DNA of 64,000 nt from Guptibacillus algicola (GCF_020171805.1 NZ_JAIVAF010000001.1:124001-188000); one strand, 5' to 3'; positions 44,274-53,984 are shown, counted from the stretch's first letter. The notes: generated from the sequence alone by a model not told the origin. Numbers and translations are program-made.

Positions 44274-44813
44274 CTAGTCTTTCGAAAAAGAATCCCTATA
44301 ATTAGTTGCTTTACTTAGCGCGTATTCTTCAGCTGGAATCCTAATTTTTAATATGAGAAATGCGTTTAATAACGTAAATAACAAAGCTGTGAGATAAGAG
44401 GAAAAGATGAGAGGAAATGCAATTATTTCTACCGCTACAATCACATAATTCGGATGACGAATAAATCGGTAAGGACCACTTGAAACAACGTTAGCTTCAG
44501 GCAGTACGATGATTTTTGTGTTCCAGAATTTCCCCAAACTCTTCATTGTCCAAACTCTAAAGATTTGAGCGACTAGGAAAATAGCGAGCATCACTACCCA
44601 AATAGAGGAAAGCGTAAATCCTCTTATTGCTCCTTCCACAAAAACTGCTGCTAGAAAAGCAACGTGGAGAAAAACAATAAACTTATAATGCTCTTGCCCT
44701 GCTTCAAAAGCACCGTTATCCTTCATCCACTTCTCGTTTTTTCTCGCAACAACTAGCTCTGCAAGCCGCTGAAAAACGACTAATAAAAAAAAAGCAGTAA
44801 ATACGACTCCCAT
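44274..44813 (-). CDS. bpsB: Isoprenylcysteine carboxyl methyltransferase family protein (BpsB-like)
   Basis: Membrane methyltransferase that in B. subtilis (YpbQ/BpsB) methylates alkylpyrones made by the adjacent polyketide synthase. The 179 residues have about four hydrophobic segments and the ICMT signature GPYRFIRHPNYVIVAVEI (about residues 113-130). ATG at 44813 is used; GTG at 44816 overlapping the bpsA stop is equally possible. A longer frame upstream lies inside bpsA. It is translationally linked to bpsA. Confidence 0.88.
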   Translation of the reverse strand: MGVVFTAFFLLVVFQRLAELVVARKNEKWMKDNGAFEAGQEHYKFIVFLHVAFLAAVFVEGAIRGFTLSSIWVVMLAIFLVAQIFRVWTMKSLGKFWNTKIIVLPEANVVSSGPYRFIRHPNYVIVAVEIIAFPLIFSSYLTALLFTLLNAFLILKIRIPAEEYALSKATNYRDSFSKD

Positions 44814-44815
44814 CA

Positions 44816-45901
44816 CTACAGCACTTCCTTCCAAACTAATAGTAATAACTCTGAACAAAAGCCCGGTCCTAGTGCTGCCATTAATCCAATAGCTCCATTC
44901 TTGCATCCCTCTCTTAAAAACTGATCTAAAACAAATATGACTGTTACGGAACTCATATTACCAAATTGCCTTAGAACCGACCTTGAAATAGCTGTTTTAG
45001 ACTGATCTAGTCCCAATGCCTCTTCATACGAGGACAGCACTTTCGTACCTCCAGGATGTGCAATAAAATAATCGATCTCCTCGATGTTTTGTGAAGTTAG
45101 AAACTCTTTTACATTTGGTTCAAGCCATGTAGAAACGATCGACGGAATCGATTTTGAGAAAACGACGTGCAAACCCTGATTGCTCACGTCCCACCCCATC
45201 ACATCTTCTGAGTCTTTCATTAACGTTGAGCATGTTGACTGAACTTCTGGGAGGCAATTTAACTGCGACCGTTTTAGAAGAGGGGATTCTTTCCCACACA
45301 AAAGCACACATGAAGTACCATCTGCAAATAGTGCTGTCCCAATTAGGTTACTCTTTGAAAAATCACCGTGTTGAAACGTTAAGCTACAAAGTTCTACATT
45401 AATAACGATTACATTTTCTTTCGGATGAGCAAGACAGTATTCATGTGCACGGGATAACCCAGCTGCCCCACCTGCACACCCAAGCCCCCAAATCGGGATT
45501 CGTTTTGTGTGAGTCGAGAATGGTAGAACGTTCATAATTCTCGCTTCAATACTTGGAGTTGAAATACCAGTTGTAGATACAAAGAAGATGGCATCAACTT
45601 CACTACAATCGACCGGTTTACTAAGGTAATATGTACTTTCTAAACATTCTAGTATTGCTTTAGATGCATACTCGACAGCTAAAGAAACATACTTTGCATT
45701 TTTCTCTTCAAATGTTGGTCCTTCTGAATACCATTCTACCGGCATCGCAAAGTATCTCGTATCGATATCTGCACTTTGGAAAACGGGTAAAAGCCTTTCG
45801 ATATCTTTAAAATGACTTCCAAACTGTTTTCTCGCAAACTCGACTGCCTCATGTTGGTCAAGACGATTTGGAGGAAGGTGTTTTCCTATTGATAGAATCA
45901 T
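44816..45901 (-). CDS. bpsA: Type III polyketide synthase (alkylpyrone synthase)
   Basis: Chalcone-synthase-fold homodimeric enzyme that extends fatty acyl starters with malonyl-CoA to triketide and tetraketide pyrones. The catalytic triad is visible: Cys142 in LGCAGGAAGLS, His in FIAHPGGTKVL and Asn in RQFGNMSSVTV. GPGFCSELLLL closes the active site near the C-terminus. Length is 361 (B. subtilis BpsA/BcsA 365). The pair bpsA-bpsB is inserted here between an unknown 113-residue gene and dacB. Confidence 0.93.
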   Translation of the reverse strand: MILSIGKHLPPNRLDQHEAVEFARKQFGSHFKDIERLLPVFQSADIDTRYFAMPVEWYSEGPTFEEKNAKYVSLAVEYASKAILECLESTYYLSKPVDCSEVDAIFFVSTTGISTPSIEARIMNVLPFSTHTKRIPIWGLGCAGGAAGLSRAHEYCLAHPKENVIVINVELCSLTFQHGDFSKSNLIGTALFADGTSCVLLCGKESPLLKRSQLNCLPEVQSTCSTLMKDSEDVMGWDVSNQGLHVVFSKSIPSIVSTWLEPNVKEFLTSQNIEEIDYFIAHPGGTKVLSSYEEALGLDQSKTAISRSVLRQFGNMSSVTVIFVLDQFLREGCKNGAIGLMAALGPGFCSELLLLVWKEVL

Positions 45902-45972
45902 TATACTACTCCTTAAACTCGCTTTTCCTTTATTTTGAGGCTCAGTCGTCCTTATTATTCCAACATTTTAGA

Positions 45973-46000
45973 TAAAAAAAGATGCTCATAAAGAGCACCT
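45973..46000 (-). terminator. Terminator after the 113-residue gene
   Basis: Stem GGTGCTC/GAGCATC (45981-45999) with T7 on the minus strand, starting 2 bases after the stop. Confidence 0.8.
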
Positions 46001-46001
46001 T

Positions 46002-46343
46002 TTAATGAGCATTTCTATTTATCTCATTTAGCTTTGATACTATCCGTTCTTTGTCCATCGATTTAAGAGCTTCTAAAAATTCTGCTTCGTCACTTACGTA
46101 TACTCGTTTTCTTTTTGGATATCGTTCAAAAAAACAAACTGCTATCATTTCTCGAACAGGTTCGTCTGCAGTAAATAAACCCTCATCTTTCGCCTTGTCT
46201 TCAAAAATGAGCGGATATAGGACCGAAAAGTGTTTTTCATCACCCTCTGCTTCATATGAAACAGTACAACGCGAAAAAGAATCTTCAGGTGAGTTGGAAC
46301 GATCCTTTTCTAACTGTCCTCCTGCGATGTTTGTAATTTGCAT
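46002..46343 (-). CDS. Unrecognised small soluble protein, 113 residues
   Basis: I do not recognise a family. The protein is soluble and mixed alpha/beta by composition, with a central FSVLYPLIFEDKAKDEGLF and FERYPKRKRVYVSD; no membrane or catalytic motif. GGAGGG stands 6 bases before the ATG at 46343. It follows scpB by 27 bases and may share its transcript. B. subtilis has ypuI (DUF3907) at this place, but the present protein is shorter and does not look like it. Confidence 0.65.
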   Translation of the reverse strand: MQITNIAGGQLEKDRSNSPEDSFSRCTVSYEAEGDEKHFSVLYPLIFEDKAKDEGLFTADEPVREMIAVCFFERYPKRKRVYVSDEAEFLEALKSMDKERIVSKLNEINRNAH

Positions 46344-46370
46344 TAATATCCCTCCAATACGCAAGTTCTT

Positions 46371-46949
46371 TCATTCAGGAATTTCTTGGAATTTCTCAAA
46401 GAACAAATCAGCTTCGTCATCCTCACCCTTATCTTGTCCATCAGGTAATGGAGGTAGATCTTCAATCGTACTGAGGCCAAAATGGAATAAGAATTCTCTT
46501 GTTGTGCCATATAGAATTGCTCTACCGGTTTTTTCAGCACGACCGACTTCTTTAATTAGAAGTTTACTCATTAAAGTTTGAAGTGGTTTGTCAGTCTTCA
46601 CACCACGTATTTCCTCAACTTCCACCCTTGTAATAGGCTGCTTATATGCGATGATAGCGAGCGTCTCTAGTGCAGCTTGAGAAATCGAATGATTCTTTGG
46701 GTCTTCAACCATCTTTTCTATATACGGAGCGTTCTTTGAATTCGTTGTTAACTGGTAACTCCCACCTAAATAGACGATTTGAAAACCACGTTCTCTATCA
46801 GCATATTCTGTTTGCAATTCATTTATTGATTCTACCACCAACGCTTCTTCAACTGATATCGCTTCGACTAAACGTTTAAGGTCGATCCCTTCGTCTCCCA
46901 CAACAAACAGAAGACTTTCAATGATACTTTTTACTTCTTCATTCGTCAC
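46371..46949 (-). CDS. scpB: Segregation and condensation protein B
   Basis: Winged-helix kleisin-interacting subunit of the SMC-ScpA-ScpB condensin. Two winged-helix domains occupy about residues 1-160. The typical blocks are [37 protein letters not shown] (shown here in part) and [18 protein letters not shown]. The C-terminal tail is acidic. Length 192 is usual. Its start overlaps the scpA stop by 4 bases. Confidence 0.97.
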   Translation of the reverse strand: MTNEEVKSIIESLLFVVGDEGIDLKRLVEAISVEEALVVESINELQTEYADRERGFQIVYLGGSYQLTTNSKNAPYIEKMVEDPKNHSISQAALETLAIIAYKQPITRVEVEEIRGVKTDKPLQTLMSKLLIKEVGRAEKTGRAILYGTTREFLFHFGLSTIEDLPPLPDGQDKGEDDEADLFFEKFQEIPE

Positions 46950-47695
46950 TCCATTGCCTTCCTTTCACTTTCAAATATCATTATTTCTCCAAAGTTGCCT
47001 TCCTGTTCACAACTTAGTTCCCTTGTTTTCATAAGTTCTAAGATTGCTAAGAACGTAACGATCATCGGACCTTTTTCATGCTCAGTAAAAAGATCTGTGA
47101 ACCGCTTCCGTCCCCCACCTCTCAACTGCTGTTTGATTTCATTCATTCGATCTTCTATTGGAATTTCCTCTGTTTTAATCGTTGTTCGCTTAGGTTTCTT
47201 TTCTTTCACTCTTCTTGACATCTTTTGAAACGCAGCTAGCATATCATAAAGGGTTACGTCACCGATGGACGTGTTAGAATCTTCACTAGTATACTCGGTT
47301 ACATCTGCTGGAGGACGAGTGTACAATAAGCTCCGACTGCTTTCTTTCTTCTTTAATTCATCAGCAGCTTCTTTGTATTTCCGGTACTCAACCAGCCGTT
47401 GCACTAGCTCTTCACGCGGGTCATCTTCTAAATCATGCTCTTCTTCAAAAAGCTCTTCTTCTCTTTGTGGTAAAAGTGTTTTGCTCTTAATCGCAAGAAG
47501 AGTTGCTGCCATTACAAGGTATTCGCTAGCAATATCAAGCTCTAGTTCTTGCATCGTATGTATATATGTCAAATATTGATCAGTGATTTGTGACACCGGG
47601 ATATCATATATGTCTACTTCATACTTATTGATTAAGTGTAGCAATAAATCTAATGGACCTTCAAAAGCATCCACCTTAACATTATAGTGATTCAT
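46946..47695 (-). CDS. scpA: Segregation and condensation protein A
   Basis: Kleisin that bridges the SMC dimer in chromosome condensation. N-terminal SMC-binding block [20 protein letters not shown] (about residues 9-28), then a long acidic and charged middle ([14 protein letters not shown]), and a C-terminal winged helix with [14 protein letters not shown]. Length 249 is typical (B. subtilis 251). It is first in the scpA-scpB unit. Confidence 0.97.
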   Translation of the reverse strand: MNHYNVKVDAFEGPLDLLLHLINKYEVDIYDIPVSQITDQYLTYIHTMQELELDIASEYLVMAATLLAIKSKTLLPQREEELFEEEHDLEDDPREELVQRLVEYRKYKEAADELKKKESSRSLLYTRPPADVTEYTSEDSNTSIGDVTLYDMLAAFQKMSRRVKEKKPKRTTIKTEEIPIEDRMNEIKQQLRGGGRKRFTDLFTEHEKGPMIVTFLAILELMKTRELSCEQEGNFGEIMIFESERKAME

Positions 47696-47777
47696 GAATA
47701 CATCTTCCTTTTATATACCATCTAATAAACCGATTATATCACACTGATCACGGAAACCGGATTAGGAAAACACAAAG

Positions 47778-47800
47778 AAAGACCGGGCATACGCCCGATC
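47778..47800 (-). terminator. Terminator after the 50-residue gene
   Basis: Stem CGGGCGTATGCCCG followed on the minus strand by TCTTTCTTTG. It is immediately beyond the stop of the small gene. Confidence 0.6.
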
Positions 47801-47802
47801 TA

Positions 47803-47955
47803 CTACTGCTTTTGTTGACCGAGAACGGATCCGATCATGTTTGTAATGTCTTCTGTGTTACCCTTTTTGGGCTGGCGATTTTGGTACACACTGTATAATG
47901 CAGCCCCTACACTAACCGCTGTTAATAAAGGCATCATGTTACTTTTCTTGCCCAT
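47803..47955 (-). CDS. Small protein, 50 residues, one hydrophobic segment
   Basis: Codes for MGKKSNMMPLLTAVSVGAAL, then YSVYQNRQPKKGNTEDITN and a short end. One short hydrophobic segment (about residues 8-22) is followed by a polar tail. GGGAGTGG stands before the ATG, and a double TAG and a terminator follow. It is divergent from ypuF. Similar small anchored proteins are common near scpA in Bacillaceae, but I cannot name the family. Confidence 0.6.
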   Translation of the reverse strand: MGKKSNMMPLLTAVSVGAALYSVYQNRQPKKGNTEDITNMIGSVLGQQKQ

Positions 47956-48088
47956 AAATTGCCACTCCCGTATTCGTTTTGTTCAACAAAGTGAACAATC
48001 TTATTATGTTACACCTATTCATATACCATTCGCTTTAAAATCCATTTACACATGTGCTAAACTACAAGAGAATTGGAGGTCGAAAGAC

Positions 48089-48616
48089 ATGTATCCAAAA
48101 GCTTACGTTGATTATTTAGTACACTTTCATGGCCTTCGTGATTATTTTGAATGCCACGAAATATTAGAAGAACATTGGAAAGAAGACCCAAGGGGGAATC
48201 GAAAACCCCATTGGGTAGGACTTATCCAAATTGCCGTTGGTCTCTATCATCATCGTAGAGGAAATTTTGCTGGAGCTAAACGTATGCTTACCAACGCCAA
48301 AAGAATTGCTATACAGGAGAGAGAGCCGCTTAAACAGCTTTCTCTAGAAGTGGATACGCTTATTGGGAAGCTAACAAAACAAATCCAGCTCATCGAACAG
48401 AATGATCCTTACGTTAGTATAGACCTTCCGATTACAAGTTCAGAACTTCTTAAACTGTGCGAAGCACGCTGTACAGAAGTTGGCTGTGTATATGGATCTC
48501 CAAGTGATTTAACGAACGAATTTATTGTCCATAAACACACAAAACGAGATCGCACAGAAGTTATCGAAGAACGAGATCAACAATACCGGATAAGAAAAGA
48601 GAAAAGGAACGGCTAA
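48089..48616 (+). CDS. ypuF: DUF309 family protein YpuF
   Basis: Soluble helical protein of 175 residues; the DUF309 core reads YFECHEILEEHWKEDP with conserved His and Glu (about residues 18-33) and GLIQIAVGLYHHRRGN (about 47-62). These residues make a metal site plausible, but no activity is known to me. GGAGG stands 9 bases before the ATG at 48089; the longer frame upstream overlaps the divergent small gene. B. subtilis ypuF has the same place. Its last codons and stop form the first arm of the terminator duplicated around repeat copy 3. Confidence 0.88.
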   Translation: MYPKAYVDYLVHFHGLRDYFECHEILEEHWKEDPRGNRKPHWVGLIQIAVGLYHHRRGNFAGAKRMLTNAKRIAIQEREPLKQLSLEVDTLIGKLTKQIQLIEQNDPYVSIDLPITSSELLKLCEARCTEVGCVYGSPSDLTNEFIVHKHTKRDRTEVIEERDQQYRIRKEKRNG

Positions 48617-48627
48617 ACCGTTCCTTT
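48602..48627 (+). terminator. Left terminator copy flanking repeat element copy 3 (direct repeat)
   Basis: AAAAGGAACGGCTAAACCGT and on to TTCCTTT: hairpin GGAACGG-CTAAA-CCGTTCC that includes the ypuF TAA stop in its loop. It is identical over 26 bases to 49070-49095. Confidence 0.88.
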
Positions 48628-49069
48628 CAGATTGTCTAGAAAGTATTATGGACCACCGCCACGGATATGGTAGTGATTTCCGCTCCAGGATGCTCGCTTT
48701 CCGCGGGGCGGGCGGTGAGTCTCCTCGTCGCTTTCAAAACGCTCCTGTGGGGTCTCACCTGTCCCGCACGTCCCGCAGGAGTCGAGCATCCTTCCGCTCC
48801 AATCAACATGGATATGTGGTTTTAAAGAACAAGACAATAGCAAATTAAATTACTTCTAACGAAATGAAGCAGCGGACTACTTAATAATGATTAGCAGGAA
48901 AGTTTCCTCAGATTGATTGCAATCTAGTAGGATTGAATACCACTTGACTCCCTTGGAAAACGTGCGGTTGAGACTTGTAGTGGAAGCCTTTTTGTCTGCA
49001 AGGAGGCAGGAAAGCAAGTGGTGTTCCCTACGGCATAGGGAACACATTAATCAAGCTTCTCTACAAACT
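48628..49069. mobile_element. MITE-like dispersed repeat, copy 3 (442 bp)
   Basis: Best-preserved target duplication of the four copies. Left terminus CAGATTGTCTAGAAAG, right terminus (read inward on the minus strand) AGTTTGTAGAGAAG. Half B (about 48665-48815) is GC-rich with nested arms GGATGCTCG/CGAGCATCC and GCGGGCGGTGAG/CTCACCTGTCCCGC. Half A (about 48925-49050) has GAATACCACTTG/CAAGTGGT arms, with part of the right arm lost. A 26-bp perfect direct repeat of a terminator hairpin flanks it. Two overlapping 65-66 codon frames inside are artefacts of the palindrome. Confidence 0.85.
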
Positions 49070-49095
49070 AAAAGGAACGGCTAAACCGTTCCTTT
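49070..49095 (-). terminator. Right terminator copy flanking repeat element copy 3 (direct repeat)
   Basis: Exact 26-base copy of 48602-48627, followed by TTTT on the plus strand. It stands 3 bases past the ribT stop and can terminate ribT on the minus strand. Confidence 0.88.
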
Positions 49096-49098
49096 TTT

Positions 49099-49479
<381 letters not shown>

Positions 49480-49695
49480 TCATTAAAGAAATTCTTGGCT
49501 TTCTGTTCATTACCTTATTCAAACATATGTTGAAGTGTTCACACAAGTCTTCTCACAAGTGCAACGAGCATAATTACGGCGATCACGATACACATTCGTA
49601 TCAACCATTTTTCTTGATTTTCACCCTTCACTTGAATGACTCCCTTGCCACAGTGTTAAACATCATCACAATCATAGCCAAAAATCTCCTATTAA

Positions 49696-50166
49696 TCAAC
49701 CTTCAAATGATTTTGATAAATTCGCCATTTCAATTGCAGCAGCAGCAGCTTCCCAACCTTTGTTACCAGCCTTCGTGCCAGCACGCTCAACAGCTTGTTC
49801 GATCGTATTCGTAGTCAATACGCCAAAAATGACTGGTACCCCGCTTTGTAAGGATAGATTTGAAACCCCTTTTGCTACTTCATTACATACATAATCAAAG
49901 TGTGGAGTCGCTCCTCTAATTACCGTACCGAGCGTAATTACTGCATCATAACGACGAGAATCAACCATTTTTTTAGCAGCGAACGGAATTTCAAAAGCAC
50001 CAGGAACCCAAGCGATATCGATATCATTTTCACTCATTCCATGTCTTCTTAGCGCATCTTCAGCTCCACCTAAGAGCTTACTAGTAATGAACTCATTAAA
50101 CCGTCCTACTACTATTCCTACCTTTAACCCTGATCCGACTAGATTTCCTTCATATATATTACTCAT
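49696..50166 (-). CDS. ribH: 6,7-dimethyl-8-ribityllumazine synthase
   Basis: Condenses 5-amino-6-ribitylaminouracil with dihydroxybutanone phosphate; assembles as a 60-mer that encloses riboflavin synthase in Bacillus. Motifs are [48 protein letters not shown] with the catalytic His, and [12 protein letters not shown] at the C-terminus. Length is 156. It is 30 bases after ribBA. Confidence 0.97.
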   Translation of the reverse strand: MSNIYEGNLVGSGLKVGIVVGRFNEFITSKLLGGAEDALRRHGMSENDIDIAWVPGAFEIPFAAKKMVDSRRYDAVITLGTVIRGATPHFDYVCNEVAKGVSNLSLQSGVPVIFGVLTTNTIEQAVERAGTKAGNKGWEAAAAAIEMANLSKSFEG

Positions 50167-50196
50167 TATTTATTCCTCCCTACAATTGTTTTCAGA

Positions 50197-51390
50197 TTAG
50201 AAATGAAGCATATGACCAAGCTTACTATGCTTCGTTTTTAGATACCTTTCATTCTCCATCCTTGAAGCCATTTGTAATGGCACTCGCTTATCAACCTCAA
50301 GTCCATAGCCTTTTAGTCCTGCGATTTTTCTTGGATTATTCGTAAGCAGGTCCATCTTAGAGATCCCTAAATCACGAAGAATTTGTGCACCGATTCCATA
50401 GTCCCTTAAATCTGGTTTAAACCCGAGTTTCTCGTTTGCTTCAACAGTGTCATAGCCCTGTTCTTGCAACTTGTACGCCTTCATCTTATTTAGCAGGCCA
50501 ATCCCTCTTCCTTCTTGACGCATATAGAGCAACACGCCATGTCCTGCTTCTTCTATCTGAGCTAGAGCAGCATGAAGTTGAGGTCCGCAATCGCACCGGA
50601 ATGATCCGAACACATCTCCAGTTAAGCATTCAGAGTGCACTCTAACTAAAGTAGGTTCATCTGGAAGAACCTCTCCTTTTACTAAAGCAACATGTTCCTT
50701 TTGATCTAATATATTTGAATAGCCGATTGCTCGAAATGATCCATATTCAGTAGGCATCTCGATTTCAACTTCTCGCTGTATTAAATTATCTTTACGGTTC
50801 CGATAATGAATCAAATCTTTAATCGTAATCATCTTCAGATCGTGTTCTTCAGAGAGTTTAGCCAAGTCGGGAACCCGTGCCATTTCGCCATTCTCTTTGA
50901 TGATCTCGCAAATTACGCCTGCAGGCTCTGACCCTGCTAACTTTGCAAGGTCGATGGCAGCTTCAGTGTGCCCAGCCCGCCTAAGTACGCCACCGTCTTT
51001 TGCGACCAAAGGAAAGATGTGTCCCGGACGATTAAAGTCTGCCGGATTCGATTTGTCGTCGATAAGAGCTCTTATTGTTGCTGCTCTCTCAGAAGCTGAG
51101 ATACCAGTAGTCGTACTAATATGATCAACGCTAACAGTAAAAGCTGTTCCATGAGAATCTGTGTTATGGTCTACCATCGGATTAAGCTGCAATTTCTTCG
51201 CACGTTCTTCTGTTATCGGTGTACAGACCAATCCTCGTCCCACCGTTATCATAAAATTAATCGTTTCTGGAGTTACCTTGTCTGCTAACGCAATAAAGTC
51301 TCCTTCATTTTCACGATCTTCATCATCACAAACAATTACCATTTTCCCCTGCATAAGATCATAGATCGCTTCTTCTATCGTGTGAAACAT
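50197..51390 (-). CDS. ribBA: Bifunctional DHBP synthase/GTP cyclohydrolase II
   Basis: Two early steps of riboflavin synthesis in one chain. The N-terminal DHBP synthase (about 1-200) has [33 protein letters not shown] and [16 protein letters not shown]. The C-terminal cyclohydrolase II (about 205-397) has the zinc triad [18 protein letters not shown] and RQEGRGIGL. Length is 397 (B. subtilis RibA 398). It stands between ribE and ribH as in the model operon. Confidence 0.97.
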   Translation of the reverse strand: MFHTIEEAIYDLMQGKMVIVCDDEDRENEGDFIALADKVTPETINFMITVGRGLVCTPITEERAKKLQLNPMVDHNTDSHGTAFTVSVDHISTTTGISASERAATIRALIDDKSNPADFNRPGHIFPLVAKDGGVLRRAGHTEAAIDLAKLAGSEPAGVICEIIKENGEMARVPDLAKLSEEHDLKMITIKDLIHYRNRKDNLIQREVEIEMPTEYGSFRAIGYSNILDQKEHVALVKGEVLPDEPTLVRVHSECLTGDVFGSFRCDCGPQLHAALAQIEEAGHGVLLYMRQEGRGIGLLNKMKAYKLQEQGYDTVEANEKLGFKPDLRDYGIGAQILRDLGISKMDLLTNNPRKIAGLKGYGLEVDKRVPLQMASRMENERYLKTKHSKLGHMLHF

Positions 51391-51411
51391 ACTACTCCCT
51401 CCTTCTCTTCT

Positions 51412-52068
51412 CTATTTAAAGCCGTGATCTTCGAAAAAGTTACGATTTAATGTGGAATGTTCGGTTGAACTGTGTACCTCATCTTTTTTAAGGTATTTAA
51501 GGATATATTTTCCCAACATATCGCATTCAATGTTAACAATATCACCTACTCGTTTACTTCCGAGCACGGTAGCGCCTACCGTATGAGGGATGAGCGAGAT
51601 CGTTAATGTATCTTCTGTAAGTTTAAACACTGTTAAACTTGTACCATCAACTGATACAGATCCCTTTTCAACAAAATAATCCATCAGGGTCGGCGACAGC
51701 TTAATCTCAACGTATTGTGCATTATCAACTTGCTCAATCCTAGCGATTTCACCGATGCCATCAACGTGACCCGAAACAAAATGACCTCCAAACCTTCCGT
51801 TCGCAGCCATTGCTCTTTCTAAGTTCACATGATCATTTGGTCTCAATTCTCTGAGCCCCGTTGCCCGGAATGTTTCTGGCATAACATCCACAGAAAAAGC
51901 AGAACTCGTGTAAGTGGTAACTGTTAGACATACCCCATTGATCGAAATACTATCACCTAAATGGACATCTTCAAGAACTTTTGCAGCCCCAATATCCAGT
52001 ACGATTGATTCCCCTGATTGATGTACACTTTGGATCTTTCCGATTTCTTCTACGATTCCTGTAAACAT
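51412..52068 (-). CDS. ribE: Riboflavin synthase, alpha chain
   Basis: Dismutates two lumazine molecules to riboflavin. Internal duplication of two lumazine-binding domains is visible: MFTGIVEEIGKI with SISINGVCLTV in the first half, and GHFVSGHVDGIGEI with GSVSVDGTSLTV in the second. Length is 218. Its start overlaps the ribD stop by 19 bases, so translation is coupled. The symbol ribE follows Bacillus usage (ribC in E. coli). Confidence 0.97.
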   Translation of the reverse strand: MFTGIVEEIGKIQSVHQSGESIVLDIGAAKVLEDVHLGDSISINGVCLTVTTYTSSAFSVDVMPETFRATGLRELRPNDHVNLERAMAANGRFGGHFVSGHVDGIGEIARIEQVDNAQYVEIKLSPTLMDYFVEKGSVSVDGTSLTVFKLTEDTLTISLIPHTVGATVLGSKRVGDIVNIECDMLGKYILKYLKKDEVHSSTEHSTLNRNFFEDHGFK

Positions 52069-53162
52069 TCGTGCACCTCTTTTCGTCTAGAGATGATTTT
52101 AATATCATCTCCAACGCGTTCTATATTCTCGATTTGCAATTCAATCGACTCTTTCATATACGAAACCCCGAGACCCTCAAAAGAAGTAGGAGCCTCTTTT
52201 CCTCCAATTAACTTTGGCGCAATGTAAGAAATTACTTTTTGGAAAGTTCCTGCTTCAAGAAAGCTCCCGTTCACAGTAGGACCTCCTTCTACTAAAACCG
52301 AGGTTATCCCACGATCGCCAAGAGTTCGGAGAAGCTCTTCAATTTCAAGAGTCTCACTTTGAAGCCCTATCACTTTCACATGTGGTGCGAATGTTTTATC
52401 CTTTTCAGACTTCGCTTTTTCTGTTGTGATGATCCATGTTTCAACTGAATCGTCATGCAAAAGCTTTGCATGTGAAGAAATCCTTAAATTGCGATCAAGA
52501 ACAACTCTAACTGGACTCAATCCCTCTCCGTATCTCGTTGTAAGTGTAGGGTCATCCTTTTCTACTGTTCCAACACCTACTAGTATTGCATCATGTTGAT
52601 GACGAAGAGCATGTACATCCTGCCTTGCCTCAGGTCCAGTAATCCATTTACTGTCACCTGTTTTTGTTGCCACTTTTCCGTCCATTGAAATGGCAGATTT
52701 CAATGTGACAAAGGGTTTATTCGTATTTATGTAGTGGAAAAACACTTCATTAATCGAATATGCTTCTTCTTCTAACAATCCTAAATGAACTGTTATGTTG
52801 GCTTCTTTCAGCCTTTCTATTCCCCTCCCACCTACAAGGGGATTCGTATCTTTCATCGCTACGAAGACCTCTGTAACACCCGCATCTATTAAAGCGGTAC
52901 TACATGGTGGTGTTTTTCCATGATGGCTACAAGGCTCAAGTGTCACGTAAGCAGTTGCTCCCTTTGCTTTTTCACCAGCCATTCGAAGTGCATTAACCTC
53001 AGCGTGCGCATCACCTGCTTGTAAATGAGCCCCCATGCCAACGATTCTACCTTCATTCACGATTACGGCTCCAACAGATGGATTTGGCGCAGTTTGTCCT
53101 ATTGTATTCCTGGCAAGATCAATTGCCATCTTCATATAATCCTTATCATTCACACGAATCAT
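52050..53162 (-). CDS. ribD: Bifunctional pyrimidine deaminase/reductase
   Basis: Deaminates and then reduces the pyrimidine intermediate of riboflavin synthesis. The N-terminal deaminase (1 to about 145) has the zinc motif HAEVNALRMAG and PCSHHGKTPPC. The C-terminal reductase has KSAISMDGKVAT and SVLVEGGPTVNGSFLEAG. Length is 370. It is first in the operon after the FMN riboswitch and its terminator. The ATG has AGGAGATG upstream. Confidence 0.97.
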   Translation of the reverse strand: MIRVNDKDYMKMAIDLARNTIGQTAPNPSVGAVIVNEGRIVGMGAHLQAGDAHAEVNALRMAGEKAKGATAYVTLEPCSHHGKTPPCSTALIDAGVTEVFVAMKDTNPLVGGRGIERLKEANITVHLGLLEEEAYSINEVFFHYINTNKPFVTLKSAISMDGKVATKTGDSKWITGPEARQDVHALRHQHDAILVGVGTVEKDDPTLTTRYGEGLSPVRVVLDRNLRISSHAKLLHDDSVETWIITTEKAKSEKDKTFAPHVKVIGLQSETLEIEELLRTLGDRGITSVLVEGGPTVNGSFLEAGTFQKVISYIAPKLIGGKEAPTSFEGLGVSYMKESIELQIENIERVGDDIKIISRRKEVHECLQES

Positions 53163-53192
53163 CTCCTAACAAATCAATTGGGGTTAAGAGAT

Positions 53193-53226
53193 AAAAAAAG
53201 CCTCCCTTTTTCATGAGGGAGGCTTT
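53193..53226 (-). terminator. Terminator of the FMN riboswitch expression platform
   Basis: Stem GCCTCCCT/AGGGAGGC (53200-53223) with T7 on the minus strand, 30 bases before the ribD start. It would form when FMN binds the aptamer. Confidence 0.88.
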
Positions 53227-53290
53227 CGAAAAGAGTATACCAAATAAACCTTTTGAATGTTATTCTTCAAAAGGATCGGTAAACTTTTAC

Positions 53291-53430
53291 TCCTTCTCCC
53301 ATCCAGACTATACTGTCGGTTCTGGTCTTTCACCAGATCCACCGTGTGCGATAAGCACCCGGGTCACGGACTTAGTTGATTAAATAATCAAGCATTACCG
53401 CCGGTTGGGAATTTCACCCTACCCCGAAGG
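53291..53430 (-). promoter_or_regulatory. FMN riboswitch (RFN element)
   Basis: Minus strand shows the conserved RFN blocks in order: CTTCGGGGTAGGGTGAAATT, CCCAACCGGCGGT, AGTCCGTGACCCG, GTGGATCTGGTGAAAGACCA and GAACCGACAGTATAGTCTGG ending ATGGGAGAAGGA. It is upstream of ribD and represses the rib operon by premature termination when FMN is abundant. Confidence 0.97.
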
Positions 53431-53455
53431 AAAGTTTTATTTAGTTAAGTTGAAA

Positions 53456-53893
53456 TTATTCTTCGTCCCACACCTTAACTTCTTTCATGACATCTCCTTG
53501 TTTAATGCGGAGAACTGTATCCATACCTTCCGTTACTTGACCGAAAACGGTATGAACACCGTCAAGGTGAGGTTGTGGTTCATGTACAAGGAAGAACTGA
53601 CTTCCACCAGTATCTTTACCTGCATGAGCCATAGATAGTGATCCTGCTACGTGCTTGTTTGGATTACCTTCTGTCTCACAGTCAATCGTGTAGCCAGGGC
53701 CACCCATACCAGTTCCTGTAGGATCTCCACCTTGCGCAACAAAACCTGGAATTACACGGTGGAAATTAACACCGTTATAGAAACCTTCATTAGCTAGCTT
53801 TTCAAAGTTAGCTACAGTATTAGGCGCATCCTCATCAAAAAAATTAATTTGAATCACTTCGCCGTTTTCAAATGCGATTGAACCTTTTTTCAT
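53456..53893 (-). CDS. ppiB: Cyclophilin-type peptidyl-prolyl isomerase B
   Basis: Cytoplasmic foldase catalysing proline isomerisation. The cyclophilin signature [22 protein letters not shown] (residues about 44-65; shown in part) has the catalytic Arg, Phe and Gln, with [17 protein letters not shown] and [10 protein letters not shown] following. Length 145 matches B. subtilis PpiB (143). It lies between the rib leader and lysA. Confidence 0.96.
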   Translation of the reverse strand: MKKGSIAFENGEVIQINFFDEDAPNTVANFEKLANEGFYNGVNFHRVIPGFVAQGGDPTGTGMGGPGYTIDCETEGNPNKHVAGSLSMAHAGKDTGGSQFFLVHEPQPHLDGVHTVFGQVTEGMDTVLRIKQGDVMKEVKVWDEE

Positions 53894-53984
53894 AAAAAAT
53901 ATCCTCCTGCGTAAACAATTTGCTAAAGAGCACTTTCATTATAGCATATAGTATCGAAATTACCGTATTATTAACACTTAGAAA

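Noticed and set aside
47837-48088. Extended N-terminus of ypuF
   Set aside because: It overlaps the divergent 50-residue gene antisense; the ATG at 48089 has a strong ribosome binding site and gives the family length.
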